DNA from: Chamaea fasciata
Lineage: Eukaryota > Chordata > Aves > Passeriformes > Sylviidae
DNA: 64,000 nucleotides
Reading direction: 5' to 3'
NCBI GenBank assembly: GCA_029207755.1
Contig: JARCOQ010000006.1
Coordinates: 7,160,013-7,224,012 of the forward strand
This document shows, piece after piece, positions 1-23,807 of the stretch; the stretch's first letter is position 1, and each line of letters opens with the position of its first letter. The position numbers were made by a program, and so were the translations under genes. The notes under the pieces were generated by a model that was not told the DNA's origin, ran no database searches, and saw only the letters and a program-made list of their open reading frames with translations.

Positions 1-1039
1 GCATCAGGAACATAAATAATTTTATATTTAATTAATTTTAATGGCACACACACTGAATAATTTGGAAATTTGTATTTTTCATGACTGTTTTTTAGAATTC
101 TGAATAGCCAAGCATTTTAGAATTCTGACTAGCAAACATAGCCAGAAATTTAACATATAACTAGAAAAAAATCCACACTTGGTATATTCGTTCCTGTACT
201 GCTATCTTCAACCACAATCTCAACAACAAAAAACTATCAAGATTAACAATCCAAACATGTTTCCTGGACAGCCTGGTCATCCATAATTGTTGGAAGCAAC
301 CACTTCTCTTTACTGCCAAAATATTGTCTATCACTTGTTGCCTGATACTCCTGGAGGGACTTAACAGTGTTTAATAAATAATTTGAACCTGCTTGGTAAA
401 ATTTCCATTTAATGCTAGCTGAAATGTGAGTTATTTATCATGCTTTTCCCACCCAGTTTTCTTAAGGACAATACGTGGTCTTGGACAGAAGCTTCTGAAT
501 GCTCGACATGCATGAGCTGGAACCGCACATAACTGAATTTCTCTAGTAGCTATGGGACAAAGGTTTGATGTTCCTCCAGGATGGTACAAATTTCCCCTCA
601 CATTTTGCTTGTAGATACTTGTCCAGAAAATAAATGGGGAAAAATTATGTACCATACTGATGATGACAGCAGTTGTCAGAAAGCTGCCAGCTCCTTAAAG
701 GAAACAAGCTCGCCTCCCAGTAAGTCCAGCATAAGAATCCCAGTGACTTCCATGAAGCCAAGTATAACCCAAACCACTCTGATAGCTTCATCCAGCACCT
801 GGGGAAACAACTTCACCTTTTAGAAAATGTTTTGGAAGAAAAAAAGGACAAGTGAAGACCCTGAACAGAATAACAAACTGGCTGTGCCTTCCACTGACTG
901 AGAAAATGGGCTTGGAACTCAGACACAGTCTCTCCAGTGGAGCTTCCAGTATCCCCGTTTTGCCACCAGCTCTGGTTCGGGGGTACAGTTGATCTTAGTC
1001 TTTCTTTGCTACTCCTGATGCTCTGAAAGACAGTAAAAC
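1..1039. other. Intergenic sequence, nothing recognised
   Basis: AT-rich single-copy-looking sequence. No open reading frame here resembles a known protein, and I saw no splice-flanked exon, RNA gene or repeat that I could name. Confidence 0.5.
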
Positions 1040-1332
1040 ACAGAATCATAGAATTGTTAAGGTTGATAAAGAACTCTGATATCATTGAGTCTCACCATAA
1101 ACCCAGCACTGCCAAGGCCACCACTAATCCATGTCCCCAAGTGCCCATCTACATGCCTTTTGACTTCCAGGGATGGTGAATCCACCACTGCCTTGGGCAG
1201 CCTGTTCCAAAGCCTGACCACTCTTTCTCTGAAGAATTTTTCATAATATTGAATCTAAACCTCACCTTGTGCAATTAGGGGCCATTTCCATTTGTCCTGT
1301 CTCTTGTTACCTGGGAGAAGAGAGCACAGATG
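1040..1332 (-). mobile_element. CR1 LINE fragment, 5'-truncated, minus strand
   Basis: On the + strand it opens with CAGAATCATAGAATTGTTAA, the reverse complement of the CR1 3' tail. It then carries the familiar inverted CR1 landmarks: 'ccagggatggtgaatccacc', 'gggcagcctgttccaa' and 'cttgttacctgggagaagag'. The element therefore reads 5' to 3' on the minus strand. Only the distal ~290 bp are present, the usual result of truncated reverse transcription. It has no intact coding capacity. Several substitutions from the CR1 consensus as I remember it suggest an old copy. Confidence 0.88.
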
Positions 1333-4300
1333 TCCAATGATTTCCCAGTATCAAAGCAAGCACTGCTGACATAATGAGGATGGTGATGGCTTTAGACAGA
1401 CAATAATTTGGTGCATGGATCCAAGTTCAAATTTCTGCTCTTTCTGCTCTTTTCATTTATCTGTATTTCAATGTCTTTTCTACACAGTGAGAGTGATTAT
1501 TGCAATGATTCACAGGGATGTAGAAATTTTTAATGGTCAAAAATGTGTGAAGACACTCTGGAAAACAAGAGTTATTATTTACCTACACAATGTAAATCAT
1601 ATTTTATAATAAAATTATTTAATGAGTAGGTTATTTTTTAGTACTATTTTGACATTGTTTTGCCTATGTGATTTTCCAGCTTTTGGTTTCTGGCTCCGTT
1701 CCAGCAAAGACGGAAAATCAGATCAAATGCTGCGGGAACTGGCACTTTAAATGCTGACTGCAGAGTCATGTTTGCACAGAGGCCCCAGCAGCACTGTCAA
1801 GGAAGCAAAAAGCAAGTGCAAACAGAGCTGTGCTGACTTTATGGCCCTCACAAATCTTTTCTGGCATATGGGAGTATTAGGCCTTAAGAACCAAAATGAG
1901 AGAAAAGTGTTTTATCACTTCTCCATGATAGCGGGTTGAACCTGTCCTTACACGCAGCCTCTGCCATGAATGCACTTTTGGAAGGGAGTTCCAGATAAAC
2001 ATCAAAAAGCTCCTCTTGTGATGTCAAGTGGGAGAGCTCTTTGCTCTCACTGAACCATGGCAGAGGCCGGCCCGGGTTCCCCGGCAGCCCAGGGCTTTGG
2101 CCAGCAAACAGCAGCTGGAGCCAAGCGATGAAAGCTGGGTCTTGGTCCAGCAGGAGATCCCACCCCACACTCCTCTACCCTCTCATCATCTTGTTTTGCT
2201 TCCTATTCCTACAGACAGAGAGAGTTCAGGAGACCACCAGCCTTCCAGGCTGCAGAACACAGCACCATAAGGAAAGTCACCTCTATTTCCTGACATCTCT
2301 ACCAGGTTTGGGCAAAGGTAACATAAATGGACACTGCTTTTTCCAGGACTGTATTTCATTGTCAAAGCAATGTTCATCCTTTAGTTTGATGGTACCTGGG
2401 TAAGAAACTCAGTTTATCTTGTTGGCTTTAGTGGAAGAGGAAACAATATCAGGGGTCTTGTTCACCCAGTAACCAAACCAGCTGTGGGAAGTGCCAGTTT
2501 CCCTTCCCTATTTTAGGAAGCTTATGATTACTCCATTGCTAATTTTGCCAAGTCACTTAAGAAAAAAGATGAATCTAAACTTTAAAACATCCTTCCTTGT
2601 CTTTGCAACCCAGGCAAGACCCAAGCACACTTTAAATGAAAGATGTTCTGCAGTGATGTGCTCAAGAGAAACTGCCTGTTACACAGTGGGCACTGAGTGC
2701 TCTAGTTTGCCCCGGGTCTGAGGAGGTCCCCACAGGTGCTCCAGCTGCCTCCTGGGATCCAGCACATGTGGAGTGGCCAAAGCCTTGACTTAACTTGACC
2801 CTGGAAACCTCTGGTGACATGACACCACTCCCTCTCTTTTTTTAATTGCCCCTCCCTACCATTCATGACTCCTCTTTTCACATTCAGCTCCTGTCTTAGA
2901 CAGCATATATAGTGAATATATTAGTGGATATATTAGTGTATTTAATTTTATAACATTAGTGTATTTAATTTTCAATATTAATAATATTTATATTAGGTTG
3001 AACCTGTTCTTCACATGCAGGATAACATTAATATTGAAGTAACACATCAACATTTGCCTTAAACCCTTACCCAGGTCCTCATTAGTATTTCAGATCTGAG
3101 CTCCCATTGGTCCCAGGATCTGGACCTCCATCCTTACCTCTCTGATTAAATCATTAGCTTTAAAATCCTTCACAGTTTTCAACCCAATAATACAGCACAG
3201 GAAAAAGTGGCTGTAAGCTTCATGAATATTTATTTTTTCAGCAATGAAGGAGCAAGTTTACCCAACAGCTTTTCTAGCTGATTGTCTGCAGCACAAGGAA
3301 GCTATGGCCACGTTAACACAAGCAGTAGTAGTCCATTGTTTTAGTAGACACTTCTTTTTCCTTCCTTTTGAATAAATACACTGCAGGGTCTGGGAGGACA
3401 TGTGCCAAGAGCATTACTGGGCGCAGCAACAGCCGAACAAAGCGCAATCCTAATCATAACAGAGCAAGCAAGTATTGTTACAAATGTTCTCTTTAGTATG
3501 GAAATGAGCCAGGGGTAATAAAAACACCATAAAAACGTCAAAATGACCGATCACCATGAAGCGCTCGCCTTTCTATAACCAAAACTTGCAATGAACTTAG
3601 AAAAATTCCTGCCTTAAGAGAGATGCCATTTTTACTTAGCTTCTTCTCACTTCGCTGCACAGTTAAATGCTTGCAGAAGAGAACAACTTCAGAAGGGCAT
3701 CAGTAAAGACCTGATTGATATTAAATGGCATTCAAGCATGATAGTGGACTTTGGATGGGAGCAAACTGTTAACCAGGGCATTAACATTAACACTGCTACT
3801 GCCTCTTTATGAGAATTGGGGCATATTTAGGTGCTAATTGTTTGAACAGCATCAATAACACATAATGCTTAATAAGATACAAATGAAGAGCTGTGTAATT
3901 CGTGTAATTCCATCAGAAAACACTCAGGAACAGCAGCTTGACTTTAATTACTCAGATCAAAGGAAGAAGGCATTTTGAAGTCTGGTCTAAAATGTTATTT
4001 ATTACTCCTTTCACTAAAGCATAGATCAGCTTGGATAGAAATAGCACTTTGGACTGGATTTGGTTAGTGAAAATGGGAAAAAAAAAGAATATTCATTGCT
4101 TTGCTGATGTCCATGCATATTAGAGGATATGCTAAATCCTAATTACAGCAGACTGGCAGAAAAAAAAAGAAACAAGAAAGAAAGAAAAAATGCATAAGCT
4201 AAAATGAGGACAAATAAAGGTCATAGCTCTGTATATTGCTTGCAAAGACCAGAAGCTCATAAACACACACAAAGGTGCCTTGGCTAAACAAAACATAAAA

Positions 4301-4620
4301 TGGGCATTCTCTTTTCTCCAGACTCCACTCCATAAACAATATATAAGTGCCACCTCTCAGTCAATATAACACCAGTATTTTAAACGTGGTTTTATCAGCC
4401 ATTACTTTGTATTTCCAACTATAGTAGTCCACATTTTTTGGGGTTGGGATTTGCTTGTGGCTTTTTTTTGTTTGTAGCAAACTTTTAAAAGCTGAGAGTC
4501 TTGGGTGAAGAAATGCTCTGCTGGTAAGATAAGGTGAAGAGAAAGTCTATACCTACAGCTCCCTACTTACTAGCATTTTCTGCTGGGTCCAGAACACAGA
4601 ACTGACCTGGCAGGTGGCCT
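1333..4620. other. Intergenic sequence with one conserved-looking stretch
   Basis: No gene recognised. Around 2905-3000 the sequence is very AT-rich with repeated TATTAGTG/TTAATATT words. About 3740-3910 is a low-divergence-looking AT-rich block with several TTAAT/CATAAT words, of the kind often seen in conserved noncoding elements. That is an impression, not an alignment. The remainder looks ordinary. Confidence 0.3.
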
Positions 4621-4675
4621 GGATGCATCCCAGCACATTTGTATGACAGACCCTAACCCATCCCAGCACATTTGG

Positions 4676-4915
4676 ATCATAGATTCACAGCATAGAGTGG
4701 ATTGGAACAGACTTTTAAAGGTAATCTAGTCCCACTCCCTGCACTCAGCAGGGACCCCTTCAACTAGATCAAGTTGCTCAGAGCCCAGTCTAACCTGGCC
4801 TTGAATGCTTCCAGGGATGGCGCATTCACCGCCACTCTGGGCAACCTGGTGTTTCACCATACTCATTGTAAAAGATTTTTTTTCCTTATATCTAGTTTGA
4901 GAGTTAAAGATTTAA
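4676..4915 (-). mobile_element. CR1 LINE fragment, minus strand
   Basis: Starts 'atcatagattcacagcatag' and continues with inverted CR1 landmarks: 'actagatcaagttgctcaga', 'ttgaatgcttccagggatgg', 'gggcaacctggtgtttcacc', 'ttccttatatctagttt'. These match the 3' part of CR1 read on the minus strand. It is about 240 bp, truncated, and not coding. Confidence 0.87.
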
Positions 4916-5019
4916 AGGGCTATAAGTAACTGGAGGATACTAAGAGGGTATAATTGGTTGGTAGTCTTAAAATTTATCTCACTGTTTTGGTTCTGTGTCT
5001 TGGTGTTCTCTGCAGTTAC

Positions 5020-5250
5020 AGGATCATCAAGGTTGGAGGAGAATCCTATGATTGTCCAGTCCCACTGTCAAACCAGCACCACCATAATCACCCCTACCAT
5101 CTCCCCAAGTGCCACATTCAGTCACCTCTTGAACATTTCTTGAACTTCCTTCCAGGTAGTTGTGGAGAGCAAAGAGGTCCCCCTAAGCCAGCCTCCTCTT
5201 CTCCAGACCAAACCACCTTGTTCCCTCAGCTGGTCATCAAAGGACATGTA
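5020..5250 (-). mobile_element. CR1 LINE fragment with internal deletion, minus strand
   Basis: Begins 'aggatcatcaaggttggagg', passes through a 'ccccaagtgccacattca' segment, then jumps at about 5142-5155 to 'ggtagttgtggagagcaaag' and 'cctcctcttctccagaccaa'. The 'gggcagcctgttcc' part that normally lies between is missing, so the copy carries an internal deletion. It has the same orientation as the neighbouring CR1 at 4676-4915, from which it is separated by ~100 bp. Confidence 0.8.
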
Positions 5251-5332
5251 GGATGACAGACTAACCCATCCCAACACGCTGGATGACAGCCCCAAACCCA
5301 TGCCAGCACATTTGAATGACAGACCCTACAAC

Positions 5333-8300
5333 AGAGGGGTGTGAGCACACATGGGGACACGCCACTGTTTGCACAAAGCAGCTGTAAATGTCAGTGCAGA
5401 GCCCCACTTTATGTAAATAATGTCCTGATTGCAGCCCTAAGCTGGGAAGTGCTGGGGTCATCCTGCCTGGAGGCAGCTGGAGCTGGGTATGCAGCCTGGG
5501 TGTGCAGCCGTGTGCCCATCTTTGCTGTGAGGTCACTAATGCCACCACGGTGCTCACTGAGAGCAGCACAGACAGGTGCAGGGACATGCTCTGGCATTTT
5601 CTTTTTTCTGCAGCTCAACTGCATTTCCCTAGGGCTAGAAGGCACCACTAGATGACCTCATCTGGGCTCCGTGAATCCCTTTATCCCAGTAACATTCCCG
5701 AAATCCAGCATTCTGCTATACACTGTCCACAAAGCACCCAGCCACGAAGATTTTGAGAGATGCAGTGTCTACCTCTTCCTTTGATAGCTCCTTCCAAAGT
5801 GTGTGCATTTCCCATTTATGTGTGTCTGGCTTCATACTGGGGCCATTAATTTCTGACCCATCTTTCTCTGCCAATGGGCCAGCCAGGGCAAAGATGTAAA
5901 AAACCTGGGAATGCCTCCATGTGTCCAACTGATTCCCAACTGGACATTGCAGGTTTGTTTTTTTTTTTTTTCCCCCACTGGCATCTCCAAGAGCCAGAAC
6001 AAGCTCTGTATGGGTAATAATTCAATGATTGTAAGGATCTTTTCCAATGATTCCATGTTTATCATCACCAATTTGAACAATTTGGAGTCCTGGGCATGCT
6101 CAAAGTACCTAATGTAGGCAGAGGTCCTGCCCAGGTAGGAAAGCCATGACAAATTCCCCGTTAATATCTGACCACCTCCCAGGGTTTGTTCACCTCTGCA
6201 TCTTTCCCAGGTCCTTATTCCAATATTTCAGACCTCTCAAGAGTTTCAGACACCCGCAGAAATGGCGTCAACAGAGAAATATTTCCTCTTTCCCACCCCA
6301 AGTGTGCAATTTCTGCACAGGGATTTTTGGGTCAGAGGCCCAGGTCAGGTCAAGATGACGTTTGGGTGAGGGCCAGTTTTTCCGAACTTAAGATGTCACA
6401 GCTTGGACATTTGCTGCCTCTGGAGTGAGTAGTGAGACACTCACAGGTTTGCCTCAAAAGAGGTGGAAGTGCTGAACTTGACCTTGAAATCCCTGATCCA
6501 CTCCAAGTACTCCAATATTTCATCTTGCTTATTAAAATTTGGCTCCTAGTGCAGTAATAGCATTTAGCTCTAGAGGTGAACAGATTAAAAACTGCCCTTT
6601 TTCACTAAAAAACCAGAAACCTTTCCCAAATCATTAAAAAAATAATGCCTCTGCTTGAGGCACAAAACCCACACAAAATATCAGACCAAGCTGTGGCACA
6701 CAGGTAACTTTACATATTGTCTGCTTTGCCCTGCCAACACACACTCCTGATGAGTGCTAACACACACACCCCCACACAGAGCCATCCTTCCCTTCAAAAC
6801 GCAGAACTCTAAAATATATTAAAACAATTCCAGGCTTTTTTTCCTTTTTTTCTGCAACTTTTATTACAAAGCCACAGACACACTGCGACATTCTGTCTCC
6901 TTTGATGCGTTCAGTTATTGTATTTGTCACTGAATGAAAACCACAGAACACTTTTTATCTTCAATGTCTGATAAGTTTTCAGTTCGAAAGGGGCCGACCA
7001 CAGAAATATTGTCCATACAAAGTTAAAAAATGCCACACACAAACTGGTAGGTAAAGCCATGTTTGATCTGTAATGCAAATAAAATTAACAAAGACAGTGA
7101 GTTTTAAGCCTAAAATTCCTTTGATCTTTCAAGCTCCACGGTTTTAAAAGTACAACTGCCTTCTGTATCACAGCCTGGCATGTACATCTATATGCCTATA
7201 TGCATACATTTACAAATGCATAAAATAAAAAATCTTCTGTGTTCAACATAGGGTCAGTTACCACAAACAAGACAATAGTTTTCTTTGAACACCCTCTATT
7301 TAGGAATGAAGATGCATCCAAATCTTTTCCCACTGAATAAAAACCACATTCATACACAAGTATGACCTGGTTGAATTTATTTAAACTACGGAAGACTTTG
7401 CAATATATGCAAGGCACAATCAAGCCCTAAAATTCAATGGCATGCAATAGGGCTTGGGACAGAGTGACTTGGAAAAGGTCTTAGAGATGCCTTGTGAAGG
7501 AAAAATAATTCCTCAAAAATGTGAAATCCACCCAGCCACAACAAGCCAGCACAAGGCCCAGACAAAAAACACAGCCCCTCCTAAACGGTATGTGATGGTA
7601 TTTCCCTGGGGGGAAGTTTTACACCATTTTTGGTGGTCAGGATGGAGTAGATACCCAAGGCAGAATGAAATCCCCACACTTTCTGCAAATGGAAGACCTT
7701 TATAGCATCTCCCCGGCGCATCCAAGACCAGAGCTGCATTCTCAGTGCCACAGCTGAGAGCTGCAGCTGCCCTGGGCTGCTGCATCGTCCACACTGGGTA
7801 GTTTAATGCAACATTTACCTTTGGAGAGCTCTGTGAGCAGCACTAGAGATTTATCTTTGATTCAGGAGCTTTGAGGGGCAGGAAGAAGCCTCTCCTTTCA
7901 CTTGAGCCATCTGATAAAATGTAAAGTTTTTGCCTGCATGATACAGCACTGTGGAGATGGGTCACAAAGGGCAGAAGGCACTGGTGTAGAGTGCTACACA
8001 GAGCCTGGAATTGTGCCGTAAGGGAAATGCAGGAGTGCTTCTCTTAACCCACTAACCCTCTCCCTGAGGCTCAGAGACAGAGCTGCCACTTGAAGTGGAG
8101 CTGTTAGAAAATCTCTCAGGGTGTGCTTAGGGCTGAACCCCACAAACCCCGTGTTCACCTCCACCTCTGAAGCTGCTGTCAGGACTGCTCACAGAGCATG
8201 GGTCACAAGTGTCTCCTTGCTACAACCCTGGCCCAGAGAGCACCGAAGGACCACGGACTTACAGGGGAATCCTGCCCTTTGCCATGCCTTTAATGCTGCT

Positions 8301-9549
8301 GGAATGTGCAGGAGTCTGGGACATACTACGGTGTAGTAAGTAGCTTCCCACAGGCACAAGATATGAGATGTAGACTTTAGTATCCCTCATGGAAACATAC
8401 ACTTAGTGTCTCCTTGAAATAAAGTCAATGCCCTTAGTGTATAGAGGTTTGTTTTGCCTTTTTTTTTTTTTAATGAAATGACTCAGTATACTACAGTCAT
8501 TAAGAACTCCTGCCTAAATCATGCCTTATATCCATGCCTTAAATCCGTGCTCACACTTAAGCCCCTCTCAGCTCTCCCTGAAGCTCAGAGGATGCATATA
8601 AAAATATCCTTAATCTGAATTTTAGGGATTTCATAAATTTGTGTTGAACCCTCCTGCCGAAAAATACTAGTTATCAATGGGTTGCTTTATTACAACCTCT
8701 ACAGGAGGACCATCATGAGGGATGGTCTTCCTCTAGGGGTTATTACATGGATAACCTACTCCTAAGGAAAGAAAGGGACTTTTAAGGGACTTTTTGGAGC
8801 AGAATGTATTGGTGAAGAAAGCAGGAGCTGACGTGTTTCACTGAATCAGGGCCCCATCTCGCAGCACCACGGCTGAGCAAACAGGGAACTGTTTGGTTTG
8901 CTGGTGAATAAAACAAACCACCAGAAAAAATCACTGTGGGTCAACACAGAGCAAATACCTCCAGAAATGTTCAGAGAAAAGCGAAGCCTAAAGCACAGCT
9001 TTGTTTCAGATTAAATAAAGTGTTTCACTTATAAATGGAGCAGCTGGTTTGGTGAGGATGTCTTTCATGGAACAAGGTGAGAAGGAAATAATTTCAAACT
9101 TAAAAATTAGCACGTTTCAAATGTTCTTTTTTTTTTTTTTTTAACCATCAAACTCTTAATGAAAAGAAGAGAAACAGTTGCATCATTGCTGAACCTGCCT
9201 TCTCTAAAGAAAATTTTGGCCCCTGAAGAGCTGGGTGCCTCTCTCTGGTGTGCAGCAAAAGGAAGGTTCAAGCCCCCCTGAAGGGGAGCAGCTCCTGTGT
9301 TCTCACTGTCCCCAGCTCATCCTCCCCTGGCTCCTAAAGGAGCTGCAGTTACAAATTAAGTGTTTCACCTACATTTCATCATTTCCCCTTCCAACCACCC
9401 TGAGGCCCAAGTTCCTTCTACAGCCTAACAAATTATTATGGTTTGATTAACAAAATTTTCTTAAAAAATCCAAACAAACAAACAAACAAAAAACCCCCAA
9501 ACCAACAAACTGCTGCAGGTCTGGGCTTAAAAAACTAATGAATCATCCT
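5333..9549. other. Intergenic sequence downstream of FGFRL1
   Basis: No gene recognised on either strand. I looked for exons of genes that flank FGFRL1 in other vertebrates and saw none. It holds a T-run at ~8459-8472, a T-run at ~9126-9142 and a short (CAAA)n tract at ~9470-9490. The rest is unremarkable. Confidence 0.4.
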
Positions 9550-9575
9550 CCCCACACCCCCACCCCCTCCCCCCC
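9550..9575 (-). promoter_or_regulatory. G-quadruplex motif on the minus strand, past the FGFRL1 poly(A) site
   Basis: The + strand has C4-ACA-C5-A-C5-T-C7. The minus strand, which is the FGFRL1 sense strand, therefore carries four runs of four to seven G separated by loops of one to three bases. This is a textbook intramolecular quadruplex pattern. It sits about 300 nt beyond the predicted FGFRL1 cleavage site. A role in polymerase pausing or termination is inference. Confidence 0.6.
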
Positions 9576-9879
9576 AGAAATGCATAGTGAAGCAGCTTTC
9601 CCTGTGAGAGAAGAACTCTGCTACTGAACATGGCTGGGGTCCATGAGAAGTGATCTGGCCACTGCAGACCCTCACAGTCAGAATATAGACAGTGGAAAAG
9701 GTCAGTTTCTGATGGACAGGATGGCACCAGCAGCACCCTGAGGTGACAGGAGATGACACCTGGCTAGTGTGAAAAGGCATAGAGACAGGTGGCCTCCAGG
9801 TTAGGAGAAGCACAGTTGGTCACAAGCTACATCAAGTGTGTTCTGAGCATGGCATCTACAGAACCTGAAAAAAAAAATC

Positions 9880-9885
9880 TTTATT
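9880..9885 (-). promoter_or_regulatory. FGFRL1: Predicted main poly(A) signal AATAAA of FGFRL1
   Basis: TTTATT on + gives the canonical AATAAA hexamer on the minus strand. In the sense direction it is followed by a U-rich stretch (A-run at 9868-9877 on +) and then a GU-containing segment, as expected around a cleavage site at roughly 9855-9870. Confidence 0.6.
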
Positions 9886-10070
9886 TTCTTTGATCAAAAA
9901 TACATATAGAAATGCTTGTTTCGACGAAAATATCATACATTTTTTTCTTGTTTAACAAAATAAATTAAATATACATGACTTCTGTTTAAACTCTATATAG
10001 AATTACAAAGGTTTTATATTTTGCAGTTGGATTCATTCCCAGTCCATATAGGTATTTAATATGGTCCTTA

Positions 10071-10076
10071 TTTATT
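10071..10076 (-). promoter_or_regulatory. FGFRL1: Alternative upstream AATAAA in the FGFRL1 3'UTR
   Basis: A second canonical hexamer (TTTATT on +) lies ~190 nt before the first in the sense direction. If used, it would shorten the 3'UTR to about 1.18 kb. Sequence alone cannot say whether it is used. Confidence 0.35.
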
Positions 10077-11003
10077 TTCTCTTCTTTCTGTTTTTACTAT
10101 TGTTTGAACTGCAATATTTTATCACTTACAAAGTGATATCTGAGGGGAGGGGACAACCACACACAACCTAGGTGGATATTTCCCAAATGCAAATTTTTCC
10201 TACAAGATTATTTCACTCTCTTCACTTCTTACTATTTTCTCTAATGCTTTCATGTATTTTGCATCGATGCAGAAAATCCAGTAGCTTGTCACTCTAAGCC
10301 ATCAAAGAAGGACAGTGTGTTTTGCTTTCTTCGCCATCAGCAGTTCAATTATTATTATTAATTATTATTATTTCTTAAATATAAATATAAAGGTGTTCTG
10401 TACAATGTTCCTCTTTCCTTCTTTCCTTTTTCCTGGCAGTGGCACTGAGTCCTAGTACCAGGGGAGCGGAGCTGATCCACAGAGCATCCCACGGGAAACA
10501 AGATGCCTTCACCTTGCTGAAACTGAACCAACCAGCTTGGTTAGCTGATTGTGCTGACTGAGAAGCACATGGTATTTCACCTTGTGAATAGAAATTGGGT
10601 TTTCCAGACCCTCTTGTGTTATTTTCTTTCCCTGGAAGAGATGAATGGGTTACGTCTCCTGGTGCTTTGGCACTAAACCCCAAGTATGTTAGAGCTTGAG
10701 TCACTCAGAGCAGGACAGGTCTGCGGGCTTCCCACCAGAACAAGTGATGCCCAGCAGGCATCCAGGCCCATCCAGAAAAGCACCACACACACCTCTTGCT
10801 CCACTTGCTCCTTTCAGTACACAAGGAAGGAGGTAGCAGTTCACATCCCTGTGTCCCATCTCACTAGTTGCCACTTTGATTAAAATATCCAGGAAGGCTC
10901 TGCTGCTGGAGACAGAATTGGAGTTCCTTCATTATTCCTCGGCTACATCCTGATTGCAATAATTAAAAAAAAAAAAAATTTCTTTTCTCTCTCTGTCTTT
11001 CTC

Positions 11004-11122
11004 TATTATATATATATTTATATAGATAGATATAGATATATACACATATATATATACACACATACACACACGCATATACAATTATATATATATGTATATA
11101 TATATTTAAAATTATATATATA
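11004..11122. repeat. AT/AC-rich microsatellite inside the FGFRL1 3'UTR
   Basis: A compound tract of TATATA, TAGATA and CACACATA words of ~119 bp. It begins only ~117 nt after the FGFRL1 stop codon in the sense direction, so it is transcribed. It probably varies in length between individuals. The TA palindromes can fold back on themselves in RNA. Confidence 0.9.
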
Positions 11123-11238
11123 ACCTTTTCTGTCTGCTTTGCCTGTTGCTTGGCAGTGCGAGCTGACTTGGAGCAGTCTCTGCTGCTGAGGTACCACAAG
11201 GAAAAGCCCAAACGAGCCGCTGTACACGGGGCCCACCC

Positions 11239-23807
<12,569 letters not shown>

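Larger units (their letters stand above)
4625..5332. repeat. 33-bp minisatellite-like repeat split by CR1 insertions
   Basis: The unit is about 33 bp and reads roughly GTATGACAGACCCTAACCCA followed by TCCCAGCACATTT. A partial copy lies at 4625-4641 and a full copy at 4642-4674. Then come two CR1 fragments, and the array resumes at 5251-5280 (30 bp, diverged), 5281-5313 (33 bp) and 5314-5332 (partial). The same unit on both sides of the CR1 block shows that a short tandem array existed before the LINE material arrived. Confidence 0.75.
9866..11238 (-). other. FGFRL1: FGFRL1 3'UTR (end estimated)
   Basis: The 3'UTR follows the TAA at 11239-11241 and ends near 9866, placed about 15 nt beyond the AATAAA at 9880-9885. 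It would be ~1.37 kb. It is AT-rich, especially at 9890-10130 near its end. It carries an AT/CA microsatellite close to the stop codon, a T-tract in the sense RNA (A-run at 10964-10978 on +) and an ATT-repeat patch at ~10350-10372. A second AATAAA inside it could give a shorter isoform. The exact end needs transcript data. Confidence 0.65.

Noticed and set aside
1..9865. Exons of a neighbouring gene such as RNF212 downstream of FGFRL1
   Set aside because: No RING-type cysteine/histidine pattern or other recognisable exon was seen on either strand.
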